This document shows, piece after piece, positions 1 to 8,327 of a stretch of DNA of 46,516 bases. The stretch spans positions 1 to 46,516 of the forward strand of contig CYKH01001744.1 in NCBI GenBank assembly GCA_001460835.1, in the 5' to 3' direction. Position 1 is the first letter of the stretch. The number at the start of each line of letters is the position of its first letter. The stretch comes from Bodo saltans (taxonomy: Eukaryota > Euglenozoa > Kinetoplastea > Eubodonida > Bodonidae). The notes beneath the pieces were generated by a model. It made no database searches. It saw only the letters and a list, made by a program, of their open reading frames with translations, and was not told the origin of the DNA. The translations under genes and the position numbers were made by a program.

Positions 1-141
1 CGCATAAGGATCAAAGAAGCACTTCTTGCGTTGAAGTCGACGTACCGTGCGGGGTCGCTTTCGAGGGTGTTTGCTGCCCTCACAAAGACAAAAAGGTTGG
101 GTAACGCATACCGTTGTGATTCTACAGTTATTATTGAATGA
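1..141 (+). CDS. possible 3' end of an unidentified gene
   Basis: Frame 1 is open from the first base to a TGA at 139-141 and encodes 46 residues rich in Lys, Arg, Leu and Ala. This could be the C-terminus of a gene that starts upstream. A second frame is also open for about 110 bases, so frame choice is weak. No domain is visible. The position fits the head-to-tail gene order of the window. Confidence 0.3.
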   Translation, partial: RIRIKEALLALKSTYRAGSLSRVFAALTKTKRLGNAYRCDSTVIIE

Positions 142-569
142 TAGAACGGGCTTAGGTCATACAACTTGCATAAAGCACCTCAGTGCGCATGCTGCTATGT
201 GAATCTCTTAAAGCATCTGTGCGCCTAATGAACAATATTCGCTGTTTGAGGGACGAAATTAACCGAGGAACACAAGCTTGCAGACACAAAATGAAAAGGT
301 GAATGCTTCCGCTCTCGTCAAAAAGGGCCGGATCGTCATCTGAATCTGAGTGTTGCTTGTGTACCCGACAGAACGGTGCCTGCTTGCAAGAATAAGAATT
401 CTGAGAATTAGATTGACGTTGCGTTGACTAGCTCTTCAATGTTGTTCGTTTTCTTCATCTTTGAAAAATCAGAATTGGTAGTCACACAACGTATAAGTAT
501 TTTTAGCTCGAACGAAAACAAATTTATTTTCAACTCTTAGAAGAAAATCCTGCACATCGTCCTGCCCTG
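142..569 (+). other. intergenic region before the first complete gene
   Basis: I see no convincing ORF or RNA gene in these 428 bases. The end is A/T-rich and holds T-rich stretches around 495-537 followed by an AG at 539-540, which would serve as a trans-splice acceptor for the ATG at 570. That role is inferred from position and composition only. Confidence 0.4.
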
Positions 570-2774
570 ATGCGTGCCTTCAATAACAACGGCAGTTTTG
601 GCGCAAGTAGCGGGGGCAACAATAGCTCAGCAGGCGGTAACAACAACGCACAGCCCGTCAACCACCACGTGTTCACCTCAGTTCTTGCTCATTCCGGTGG
701 TTCTGGAAGCAATGCAAGAGGCCCTAGACATTTTGATGTACTTGCACGCCGGAACGCAGCAGGGCAGCAGCAACAATCAGGAGGTGTGTCAAAAGACCAA
801 GCCTGTGCCGATCACCAACTTCAGGCAATTGTACGCCTGAAAGGCGCTAATATTCTGCGGCAGCGGCTTATTTTCCTTCTTCGTCAAAAGTTCGCCAAGG
901 AATTCGCTCAACTCGCTGCGTTTCAGCAGCTCCAACAACTTCACCCGAGTGCAGCGGCAACCGTAACCACGACCCCAGCAGCACCACAACCGTCAGCAGC
1001 AGCTGCGACCACAACAACAACAACGGCGGCAGTAGAAGACTCTCCTGGGAGTGCAAGCGTCGATGTACCGACAACTGCCGCACCCTCCACCACTGCTACG
1101 CCCTCCACCTCGAACACTGCTACTGCTACTGCTACGGCTGCCACTTTACAGCCGCACACGCCCCCCAAGTCGTCAGAGCCAACACCGTTGCAGCAAGCAC
1201 TTATGGCGATTGAAGAAATGATCATCTCCGTCGATAACACGGATGTCGTCAACGCAGGATATTTGCGAGACTTTGCCAAGACGCAGCACCATCACCAGCC
1301 TCATCAGCATCTTCGTCGTGAAAGCGGTGGCAACGTCGGAACTACGCGCAATCAACAACAAGTAGCAGAAAAAAAAAATCACACAGCGCCCCCCAAGTCG
1401 TCAGAGCCTACACCGTTGCAGCAAGCGCTCATGGCGATTGAAGAAATGATCATCTCTGTCGATAACACGGATGTTGTCAACGCAGGATATTTGCGAGACT
1501 TTGCCAAAACGCAGCACCATCACCAGCCTCATCAGCATCCTCGTCGTGAAAGCGGCGGCAACGTCGGAACTACGCGCAATCAACAACAAGTAGCAGACCA
1601 GTCACAGTTGGGAAAACCCAACCGCCTTGTGTCGCCCACAGCTAGCCGTGCCAATAATAATAACACTCATGCTGGAAATTGTCAGTGTGTTTGCCCCTCT
1701 TGCGGGGTCAAGAAGATTCAACGCAGCGCTTCTCTTGGCGGCGTATCCTCTTCAGCATTTATCGCACCAGCGTTATCAAGTGACCGAATGCTGAGCTTAG
1801 GAACCCCTTCCTTTATTCTGCAATCCTCGTCGTCGGCATTTGGAGGTGTTCCACTTGCCACCGAATCCCGGTTTGGCATTGCAGGACCGAGTGCTACGTC
1901 GCAGACACCTAGTGAAGTGAGTTCCTCTGCTGTGGAAGACGACTCTTCTGACGACGACGACATCAACGATGAGGATGACGATGATGCTGGCGACGACCGC
2001 GCAGCCGCAGCGTTAATGCCGGACACTGTGAACGACGCAGAGCGCCTTGCCGAAATTCGCAAGCGCGAAGAAGCCGACGCCGCTGAGGCTGCCGCGGCAG
2101 GCATGAGTGGCCTGCGAAGTGGCGCTTTCTATGAAATGCGAGTGAAGCGAGTTCTCGGCTCTGGTACCGTGTGCTGCCCAAAATGTCTGTGTAACCTTGC
2201 AGAAGTCCCCGCCGTCCCAATTGTTGTGTGCTCGGATGCAAGCACCAACACTGCGGAACGGTCGGAGTCCGAGAAGGACTTTATGCTCGTTTCGCTGTCC
2301 AAAGCAAAAGTAGACACTGAGAAAAAGCTCGAAGACATGAAAAAAGAATTGCAGGCGTTCAAGAAGGCGAAGTATGCAAGTCAAAATCTTGCAACACCAA
2401 CACCAGCTCCAGCTACCGCTGCTCATGCATCGCCACAAATTCGACCTTCGCAGCAAAGAGAGGACCCAGGGCCACTTCCACTGCAAGACAATGTTGCGAT
2501 GGGAACTATGAGTCCGACACGCGCCTCAACACCAGGTGTCGGAGGAACCGATGATTTCGTTGGCAATAGCTCATTCTCAAATACTGGTGGAACAACCACA
2601 TCAGCAGCACCACGAGCATCGACGTCACACTCACAACAGTCTGTTCGAGGATCTCCAAGCGGTCGTCATGGAAGCAGCAGCGTCGGCGCTTCACCAGCGT
2701 CTCGTGCAGACTCAAGCAGCAGTCGACATGTCAAGCGAAGGCCTTTTCGGATCACCCTCGAACAACAACAATAG
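570..2774 (+). CDS. low-complexity protein with duplicated module; fragment 1 of a probable frame-broken gene
   Basis: An ATG at 570 opens 734 codons. The N-terminus is Asn/Ser/Gly-rich and is followed by a Leu/Gln-rich helical stretch (about residues 75-125) and Ala/Thr/Pro runs. Then comes a module of about 70 residues present twice (about 198-267 and 274-343), with a helical core reading LQQALMAIEEMIISVDN. Two cysteine clusters follow: C371, C373, C375, C378 and C535, C536, C539, C541. Between them lies an acidic Asp/Glu run, and after them a predicted coiled coil (about 570-605). The last 80 codons run in parallel with a better-looking ORF in the next frame, so the true protein probably leaves this frame near 2620-2650. 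I do not recognise a family. A Zn-binding role for the cysteines is inference. Confidence 0.65.
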   Translation: MRAFNNNGSFGASSGGNNSSAGGNNNAQPVNHHVFTSVLAHSGGSGSNARGPRHFDVLARRNAAGQQQQSGGVSKDQACADHQLQAIVRLKGANILRQRLIFLLRQKFAKEFAQLAAFQQLQQLHPSAAATVTTTPAAPQPSAAAATTTTTTAAVEDSPGSASVDVPTTAAPSTTATPSTSNTATATATAATLQPHTPPKSSEPTPLQQALMAIEEMIISVDNTDVVNAGYLRDFAKTQHHHQPHQHLRRESGGNVGTTRNQQQVAEKKNHTAPPKSSEPTPLQQALMAIEEMIISVDNTDVVNAGYLRDFAKTQHHHQPHQHPRRESGGNVGTTRNQQQVADQSQLGKPNRLVSPTASRANNNNTHAGNCQCVCPSCGVKKIQRSASLGGVSSSAFIAPALSSDRMLSLGTPSFILQSSSSAFGGVPLATESRFGIAGPSATSQTPSEVSSSAVEDDSSDDDDINDEDDDDAGDDRAAAALMPDTVNDAERLAEIRKREEADAAEAAAAGMSGLRSGAFYEMRVKRVLGSGTVCCPKCLCNLAEVPAVPIVVCSDASTNTAERSESEKDFMLVSLSKAKVDTEKKLEDMKKELQAFKKAKYASQNLATPTPAPATAAHASPQIRPSQQREDPGPLPLQDNVAMGTMSPTRASTPGVGGTDDFVGNSSFSNTGGTTTSAAPRASTSHSQQSVRGSPSGRHGSSSVGASPASRADSSSSRHVKRRPFRITLEQQQ
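1161..1597 (+). repeat. in-frame direct duplication, two copies of 209 bp with period 228 bp
   Basis: Copy A is 1161-1369 and copy B is 1389-1597. The period is 228 bases (76 codons). By eye the copies differ at 8 of 209 positions. Seven changes are synonymous in the frame of the 570 gene, and one changes Leu to Pro in the His/Gln-rich tail. A 19-base spacer with an A run separates them. Confidence 0.92.
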
Positions 2775-3861
2775 CACTGCGACGTTTGAAGGACCAACAA
2801 GCAGTCCAGGATCGACGACGACGCAACAGCAGCAGCGAACGCAGCAGCAGCAGCGCATTCACCTCGCCTTGAGGGTCACGTCCTCAATTCGAGACATGCG
2901 CACCAAACTCAATGCCCTTCGTGCGGGCATCCGATCTTTCCAGTTCAAAGAAGTCATTGGGCAGTTCTCTCAGCATGTCATCCCGCAACTTCAACAAGTT
3001 CAGGCCACCAACAAACGATTGTTGGACAGAGACTATATTCTCGAAAAATTGTTGTTAGATGCGCTATGCAAGGTCGGCACAATGCCAGACTCAGGCTCAC
3101 CCGAGGGGTACCTACCCGAGGGCGGCCCGCTACACGTTGGCACCTATTCTCTATTAGATGATCGAAGGTTCTTAGAGTGGACGCGTAGAATCAGCGAAAC
3201 GCTCTCTGGAAAAGTCACCGCCGTGCAGTCTTACATACAAGCCTTGTCCAATGAACTAAAATTTCAGCAACCCAACGGAGGAGGTGGCAAACGATCTGGC
3301 GACGGCAGCAGCAGCAGCAGCGCTGCGGTTCTTGAGGAGCGCATTGTGGGACTAGAAGGCTCATTGGTAGAGAATGAGTGCTTTAATGTTTCCAATATCT
3401 TAGATCACACCTTCGACAGCAGCACTGCAGTCCAGGGAACGCGCCGAACAGAGTTAGTGACGCTGTTGAAACACGCAGCGGAGACTAACGAAGAGATTCG
3501 TCTCATCTACGTGGTGCCGAGCTGGGCGACAAAACCGCAGCTTCGTGTGAAACTCAATATGTGGCGTCAACGGCGTCTTGAAGCGCTGCAAAAGGTAGAG
3601 CAGCTCTTGAATCAAGAGCTTCAGCACTTTGTGAGCAGTGGGGCGCAAAAGATTATGTTGAAGGGAAAGCTAATGACGATTCGTGAATTGATTCAGCTTG
3701 CCTCCCGGCTTCATCTCATGCCATCGACGGGGCCTGGAACAACAAACTGTGGCGGCAGCTGCGGCCTTGTCTGCCGCATCCACTGCGGTTGGAACACGCG
3801 CAACGTCGCCCCCGAGCGTTGGCAACCGGGCCCGTCCATCACTGGCATCGCCACCGTTTAG
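2512..3861 (+). CDS. coiled-coil middle part; fragment 2 of the frame-broken gene
   Basis: This frame is open from 2512 to TAG 3859-3861 and lies +1 relative to the 570 ORF. From about 2645 on it looks coding: a helical segment with SLFEDLQAVVMEAAASAL, an Asn/Ser/Gln-rich linker, then long amphipathic helices through about 3710, with a short Ser run and a Gly/Pro-rich loop. It overlaps the previous ORF by more than 100 bases and has no separate upstream region with a splice acceptor. It is therefore best read as the continuation of the same gene. No known domain is recognised. Its sequence becomes unconvincing after about 3733, where the third frame takes over. Confidence 0.6.
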   Translation, partial: VRHAPQHQVSEEPMISLAIAHSQILVEQPHQQHHEHRRHTHNSLFEDLQAVVMEAAASALHQRLVQTQAAVDMSSEGLFGSPSNNNNSTATFEGPTSSPGSTTTQQQQRTQQQQRIHLALRVTSSIRDMRTKLNALRAGIRSFQFKEVIGQFSQHVIPQLQQVQATNKRLLDRDYILEKLLLDALCKVGTMPDSGSPEGYLPEGGPLHVGTYSLLDDRRFLEWTRRISETLSGKVTAVQSYIQALSNELKFQQPNGGGGKRSGDGSSSSSAAVLEERIVGLEGSLVENECFNVSNILDHTFDSSTAVQGTRRTELVTLLKHAAETNEEIRLIYVVPSWATKPQLRVKLNMWRQRRLEALQKVEQLLNQELQHFVSSGAQKIMLKGKLMTIRELIQLASRLHLMPSTGPGTTNCGGSCGLVCRIHCGWNTRNVAPERWQPGPSITGIATV

Positions 3862-4324
3862 CGCCCCAAACAGCAGCCACCAGCCGCCGCCGTCTGCAGC
3901 CGTCACAAGTCCCAAGTCTGCCCTGATGGGGTCTTCATTTGAGGGAGGTACCGGCGGTGGCTCTGTGAGTCCTAGCTCTCTTAGTGCGTCTGTAGCCTCC
4001 GCGCAGCTCCTTCCCCCGTCGCTGACAAACGTCGGTATGCTTCCTGCTGGTGGCGGGAATATTACTACTACAGACGACTCTTTTATCACGAGTCCGCTCT
4101 CCGCATCCCCCTCAGGCAGTGGCTCTACGATGCATCCAATAGGCACGAGTAGCCGACGGTTGGAGGCGCTCCCGATGAGTAGTGGAACCTCCCTTCTTGC
4201 GACATCACCCCCGTCATCGGCTGAGCGTGGTGGTGGTGGTGGAGTGTCAGCATCTTCCGCGGTGGGATCGCCGATCGGAAGGCGCGCAGTGAGTGGAGGA
4301 AGCAAGCTTCCTCCTGTAAAGTGA
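3698..4324 (+). CDS. Ser/Pro/Gly-rich C-terminal part; fragment 3 of the frame-broken gene
   Basis: This frame lies +1 again relative to fragment 2 and ends at TGA 4322-4324. Its first in-frame ATG is near 3926, well inside the open stretch, so it cannot easily be a separate gene. From about 3733 it encodes an Ala-rich run and then a Ser/Pro/Gly-rich disordered tail. A GGGG run at 3729-3732 sits exactly where the frames should join. With one G fewer, the coiled-coil part reads straight into this tail. Joined with two single-base corrections, 570-4324 would give 1250 residues. Confidence 0.55.
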   Translation: MPPGFISCHRRGLEQQTVAAAAALSAASTAVGTRATSPPSVGNRARPSLASPPFSAPNSSHQPPPSAAVTSPKSALMGSSFEGGTGGGSVSPSSLSASVASAQLLPPSLTNVGMLPAGGGNITTTDDSFITSPLSASPSGSGSTMHPIGTSSRRLEALPMSSGTSLLATSPPSSAERGGGGGVSASSAVGSPIGRRAVSGGSKLPPVK

Positions 4325-4966
4325 CCTTGTTACACACACTTCTCCTGATTTTATGTGTTTCGTTTTCCTGTGTCGTTTTCCTGTGGGGTTTGCTCTTTTT
4401 TGTGTGAGTTAGGAGTTGTTGTTCGGCGTTTGGTTACTGTCCTTTAACACCACCACAAAAGCTCCATTTTCTTTCTCCCCTACCCAACGGTGTCTGTTTT
4501 TAGAGAGTGCAATGCAAGAACACCAACAAGTCATCAAAAGAAATTGAATCTCAAGAAAGTGTCCCATCGTCAGTAGAACGTTCTTCCCGCTTACTTTGAC
4601 CAAAAGAGAAACAATACGCGCCATCGAAGTTATTCCCGGTTGTTCCTGCTTCCGTTTTGCCGCTCTCCTCCACTTGCGTCCGCTTTACATCGCCGGTGGC
4701 AGCCTCTTGTAGACGTTTTTTTGAGTGTCTTGCTTTTTTTCCCCCGGGGCCCGCTCAGCTCGTTGTACAAAATTCTAACGATCCACAAGCCCTTTTTCAC
4801 ACAGTCCTTGTGATGTCCGTCCAGATACCATATGAAATGAACTTTAAGTGTGCTTTTGAGGTTCGCATAGTTAGAAATCCATTAATCTTTTTTTTATCTT
4901 ATTTGGTTGATTGGTCGAAGACTAAAGAAAAAAAACAGTTGTCCTTTTCTTATTTCCAAGAAAAAC
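4325..4966 (+). other. intergenic region before glyoxalase I
   Basis: No gene is supported in these 642 bases; the ORFs present lack an ATG or shadow the glyoxalase gene. T-rich tracts occur near 4385-4405, 4720-4745 and 4887-4905. The last tract before the start codon is described separately. The region presumably holds the 3' UTR of the upstream gene and the 5' UTR of the next. Confidence 0.5.
4941..4960 (+). promoter_or_regulatory. candidate trans-splice acceptor of glyoxalase I
   Basis: A pyrimidine-rich stretch (4941-4957) ends in AG at 4959-4960, six bases before the ATG at 4967. If used, the leader between the spliced leader and the start codon would be very short. A second tract at 4887-4905 with AG at 4919-4920 is an alternative. 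Confidence 0.45.
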
Positions 4967-5386
4967 ATGCCCCGTCTTCTCCACACTATGCTTCGTGTCG
5001 GCAGCCTCGAGCGCAGCATTGCCTTCTACACCACCCACCTCGGCATGAAGCTTTTACGCACCTGGGACAACCCTGAAGAAAAATTCACTCTTGCGTTCCT
5101 TGGCTACGGCAACGAAGCTGAGGGCACTGTGCTTGAGCTGACGTACAACTACGGCCAGGAGAAGTACGAGCACGGTGGTGCGTACGGGCACATTTGCATC
5201 GGAGTAGAGGACGTGGACGCGGATGTCGTTCGCCTCCGTGCCGCGGGTGTGGAGATTGACTACCACAGCGACAATGGCTTTATGGCATTTATCGTCGACC
5301 CCGATGGCTACTACATCGAGCTGCTTAACGAGAAGCGTATGGTGAACAATGCTTTGAAGGCCATGGCAGACCAGGGAACTGCTTGA
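4967..5386 (+). CDS. GLO1: glyoxalase I (lactoylglutathione lyase, probably trypanothione-dependent)
   Basis: This 139-residue protein matches the short kinetoplastid glyoxalase I in length and sequence character. The enzyme converts the hemithioacetal of methylglyoxal and a thiol to the lactoyl thioester. In trypanosomatids the thiol is trypanothione and the metal is nickel. Four expected metal ligands are visible: H6 in LLHTM, E57 in VLELTY, H75 in YGHI and E118 in YYIELLNE. The FMAFIVDPDGYYIELLNE block is typical of the family. The start at 4967 is chosen because the open frame extends upstream only from a TTG at 4907 and the residues there are Lys-rich and unlike the family. Trypanothione use is inferred from family resemblance, not shown directly. 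Confidence 0.95.
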   Translation: MPRLLHTMLRVGSLERSIAFYTTHLGMKLLRTWDNPEEKFTLAFLGYGNEAEGTVLELTYNYGQEKYEHGGAYGHICIGVEDVDADVVRLRAAGVEIDYHSDNGFMAFIVDPDGYYIELLNEKRMVNNALKAMADQGTA

Positions 5387-5932
5387 TTCGAAGAGCAGCA
5401 AATATTTCTTTTCTCCTATTATTCTCCGTTTTTTTATGAAAGTACGCAACTCATCATCCCCCTCTCTCAGCAAGCGATTACTGTGTCTTGTGTTCTGTTT
5501 GTCTAGCCTCAACCATCTTGAAAGTGCCTCAGCCCACACACACAAAATAAAAAAAATCAAGGAATGAATTAACAGAGGAGAGGCGCCATTTTGAAGCGGC
5601 TTGTGGCGCGAAAGCCTTGTTTATCGTTTCCCTCATTTTTATCATTATGTGCTCAGGGAAGAGAACGTCAAGCGTGAGCACTGGCACCCACTAACGAAAG
5701 TGCGAGAAGAAATAAAACGCGAGGCAAGATCGATCATTGAGCGGGCAGATAAAACGTTGTGCTTTCACTTTTCTCTCTTTCTTTGAACTGAACTTTGGTG
5801 CGTAGAATGTGTTTTTTTACTCATTTTTGTATGAGAGAGGGGGAAGAAACACAAGAAGTTTAATAACGCGGATACATTTCTTTCAAGAACTACTTTTTTG
5901 GCTAAACGGGAAGATTTTCACCTTTTTTTTCG
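5387..5932 (+). other. intergenic region before the SEC12-like gene
   Basis: No gene is supported. Short open stretches (for example 5601-5786) have no ATG at a sensible place and no protein-like composition. T-rich tracts occur at 5809-5828 and directly before the next ATG (5921-5931). Because the last tract abuts the start codon, the acceptor AG is more likely one of those at about 5887 or 5912, after earlier tracts. Confidence 0.45.
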
Positions 5933-8065
5933 ATGGGAAAATCAGCAACCTCTACGCAACATTCCTCCTCAGCAGTGCCTAAAGTGGTAGCCCAAGGCGC
6001 TACCCCACGAGCGTTACAGTTTCCCTCTCCTATTTATTTCTCGGAGTGGGTGTCAGACACGCATGTGATTGTAGGAGCCGGTGGCGGCGGTCAGCGTTTC
6101 GGCATGGCCAACGTTCTCGCGCTGTTGAAACTCAACGTCGTCGCGCCAAACCAGTTTGATGAAGATGCCAACAAACGTCAAAGCAAGGCGTCAACCAACA
6201 AGTCCAGCACGACCAACAAAAAGACCGATGAGAGTATTTCCAGTGACGCGAACGACGGCGAGAGCAGCAGCAGCAACAAAGGGATCGATTGGGCCTTGGA
6301 GCATGCGCTGGACCTTGGTGAGCGTGTCCCGTGGTGTTGCACAGGTTTTCTTCCTGCTCGCATGACCAGAGCATCGTCGAAGAGCAGCATCAGTGGGAGA
6401 ATGCACGAGGATTCCTCTATTTCGCCGTCAAAGGAAAAAGGATCCTCTGCCTTCGCACCAGCCACAATCCTTCTTGGTACTGTGATTTCGAGTCATATGG
6501 ACTCGTTCTCGCTCATCCGCGTTTGTGCCGCCTCCACGCCATCATTAGCAGCCGGTGCACCATCGTCTTTGCTGTTGCTGGAGTCGTCGCATGTGGTGCC
6601 GCTGGCGCACGATGATGACAATCCTGACAAGAAGTGCGTTGCGGCGATGGAGTGCCCAAAACATGTCCGCAAAGCGTTTAGGGATGGTGAAGGGGGATCT
6701 GAAAACGAAGGAGAAGATGAATGTGAAGATGATGAGGAGGAAGTGCTGGTGTTAGCAGCGCAGGACGATGGGTGTGTTCAACCGTTTGTGGTGCCGAGCA
6801 ACAACGCCGCATCATCAAGTGGTCGAAAAATCGCTGCAGGGCCAAAGTGGACCGTTGGCTGCCGAGCTAACGATATCTCTGTTCGACTCTGTAACGTTAC
6901 GACCACAACAACCGCGGAAGCTGACAGCACCGACAAGAACATGCTTGACAAAAAGCAGTCCTCCGCACCGAGCAGCTTAGGTATTGTGTGTGTTGCTGCG
7001 ATGCAGGATAAGCACTTGTACGTGGCTCGGCTGCACGTTGTTCAAAAGAAACAAAAAAGTACTAGCAGTGCTGGCCTTGCGGCAGAGTGGTCAGTCCTGC
7101 AGCGCATCGATGGCGCAGGCTGTGGCCTCGGATTCCCTATCATGCGCAGCTCATTGAAGTTCTCACGCATCGTCTCTTCTCAGTACGTCCTCTTGATTGC
7201 GTACGACGCCAACTCTGGGAATAGTTTTATGAATGTTGGAACATTCTCCACTTCCTCTGGTGGTGAGCTCGTATTCCCTGCGGCGACGGCAATCATGGCC
7301 GAAGGCATCACGGCGTTTGCACCGCTTACGGACACCTCGAGAGTGGAGAATTTGTCCATCACTGGCAGCCAATTTGCAGCCGAGGACGATGATGATAATG
7401 CCGATGGCTGTGAGCAGAGGGAGAGTGAAACATCAAGTCAAAAGCAAACAGCATGCGGGTTGCGACCAACACCGCTGCCCAGGCGTTGGATGGTGGGCAC
7501 TGTTGACGGCTCGATTGCTGTGATTGGTATGAAGCCGCCCTCTGCCGCAAACGCCGCCAAGAACCACAAAACTCCTAGTAATGACGCGGTCACCATCGGC
7601 CTGCTCGTCTCGCGTCCTCCGATGCAGCGCAGCAGCCAAAATAACTCAGCAGCAGCAACGCGTCGTCCCATTACTCGTCGATCACATCCAGGTTCTCTAC
7701 CCCTCCACCAAGAGCCCATTTCATCGGTGTCTGTTGCTCCCTCTAGTGGCAGACCACAAGTTCTTGTCGTGTCCACCGATATCGCCCAAAAATTGATCTT
7801 CTCGGTGATCACGCCTTCGTTTGGAAAACGTGCGAAGACACCGCAGCAGCAGCGCACCAACAACAAATCTTCTCGAGTCGATAGTCTTCCTTCTGCGGAG
7901 CACGTGTTTGAGTTGTATCCTCGAGACGCGCAACCTCACGCCGCGACAACACAACAGCGCGTTCTGAAACTGCTGCTCCGGATCGCGCTGGTTGTGATGC
8001 TGATTGGCTGCTTGATCACTGCAGGACTGTTGCTGCAGTCGGCATTTGGGTTGATACTTGCGTGA
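5933..8065 (+). CDS. SEC12: SEC12-like WD-repeat ER membrane protein (probable Sar1 exchange factor)
   Basis: The protein has 710 residues. The N-terminal part carries a YFSEWVSDTHVIVGAGGGG segment with the Gly run at residues 50-53, followed by G57 and N60. SEC12 and PREB proteins begin their beta-propeller with this kind of GGGG...G..N motif. A single strongly hydrophobic segment lies near the C-terminus (about 678-705), with a very short tail after it. This is the type II topology of SEC12, with the propeller in the cytosol. The strand-like stretch HQEPISSVSVAPSS before the membrane segment fits a last propeller blade. SEC12 loads GTP onto Sar1 to start COPII coat assembly. Ser/Lys-rich and acidic insertions make it longer than the yeast protein. 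The start MGKSAT also fits an N-myristoylation context. The call rests on motif and topology and could be wrong. Confidence 0.6.
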   Translation: MGKSATSTQHSSSAVPKVVAQGATPRALQFPSPIYFSEWVSDTHVIVGAGGGGQRFGMANVLALLKLNVVAPNQFDEDANKRQSKASTNKSSTTNKKTDESISSDANDGESSSSNKGIDWALEHALDLGERVPWCCTGFLPARMTRASSKSSISGRMHEDSSISPSKEKGSSAFAPATILLGTVISSHMDSFSLIRVCAASTPSLAAGAPSSLLLLESSHVVPLAHDDDNPDKKCVAAMECPKHVRKAFRDGEGGSENEGEDECEDDEEEVLVLAAQDDGCVQPFVVPSNNAASSSGRKIAAGPKWTVGCRANDISVRLCNVTTTTTAEADSTDKNMLDKKQSSAPSSLGIVCVAAMQDKHLYVARLHVVQKKQKSTSSAGLAAEWSVLQRIDGAGCGLGFPIMRSSLKFSRIVSSQYVLLIAYDANSGNSFMNVGTFSTSSGGELVFPAATAIMAEGITAFAPLTDTSRVENLSITGSQFAAEDDDDNADGCEQRESETSSQKQTACGLRPTPLPRRWMVGTVDGSIAVIGMKPPSAANAAKNHKTPSNDAVTIGLLVSRPPMQRSSQNNSAAATRRPITRRSHPGSLPLHQEPISSVSVAPSSGRPQVLVVSTDIAQKLIFSVITPSFGKRAKTPQQQRTNNKSSRVDSLPSAEHVFELYPRDAQPHAATTQQRVLKLLLRIALVVMLIGCLITAGLLLQSAFGLILA

Positions 8066-8327
8066 GGAACGTATGGAAGTCCTACAGCACTTGATGACGC
8101 AAACGTATCCAATTCCGTTTATGTTGCTTTGCTAGCGGCGCGCCTTTCGATCAGGCCGCTTGTGTGCTAAATGTGTGCGCATTATCGCCAACAATAATGA
8201 CGTTGAAGTATTTTCGTTCACATCCACTACTATTGTTTTGCTGTTGCTGTTTTTGTTGCTTGTGGATAGCAAGAAGCACCCTGAAAAGAGCATACTTCCG
8301 ATATAGAATCAGAAGTTTGGGCTCTTG

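Noticed and set aside
3670-4305. Long minus-strand ORF (211 codons) opposite the Ser/Pro-rich fragment
   Set aside because: It is a mirror of low-complexity GC-rich coding sequence, begins without a splice context and lies against the direction of the array.
4907-4966. N-terminal extension of glyoxalase I by 20 codons
   Set aside because: It would start from TTG, is Lys-rich, and the family begins at the MPRLLH position.
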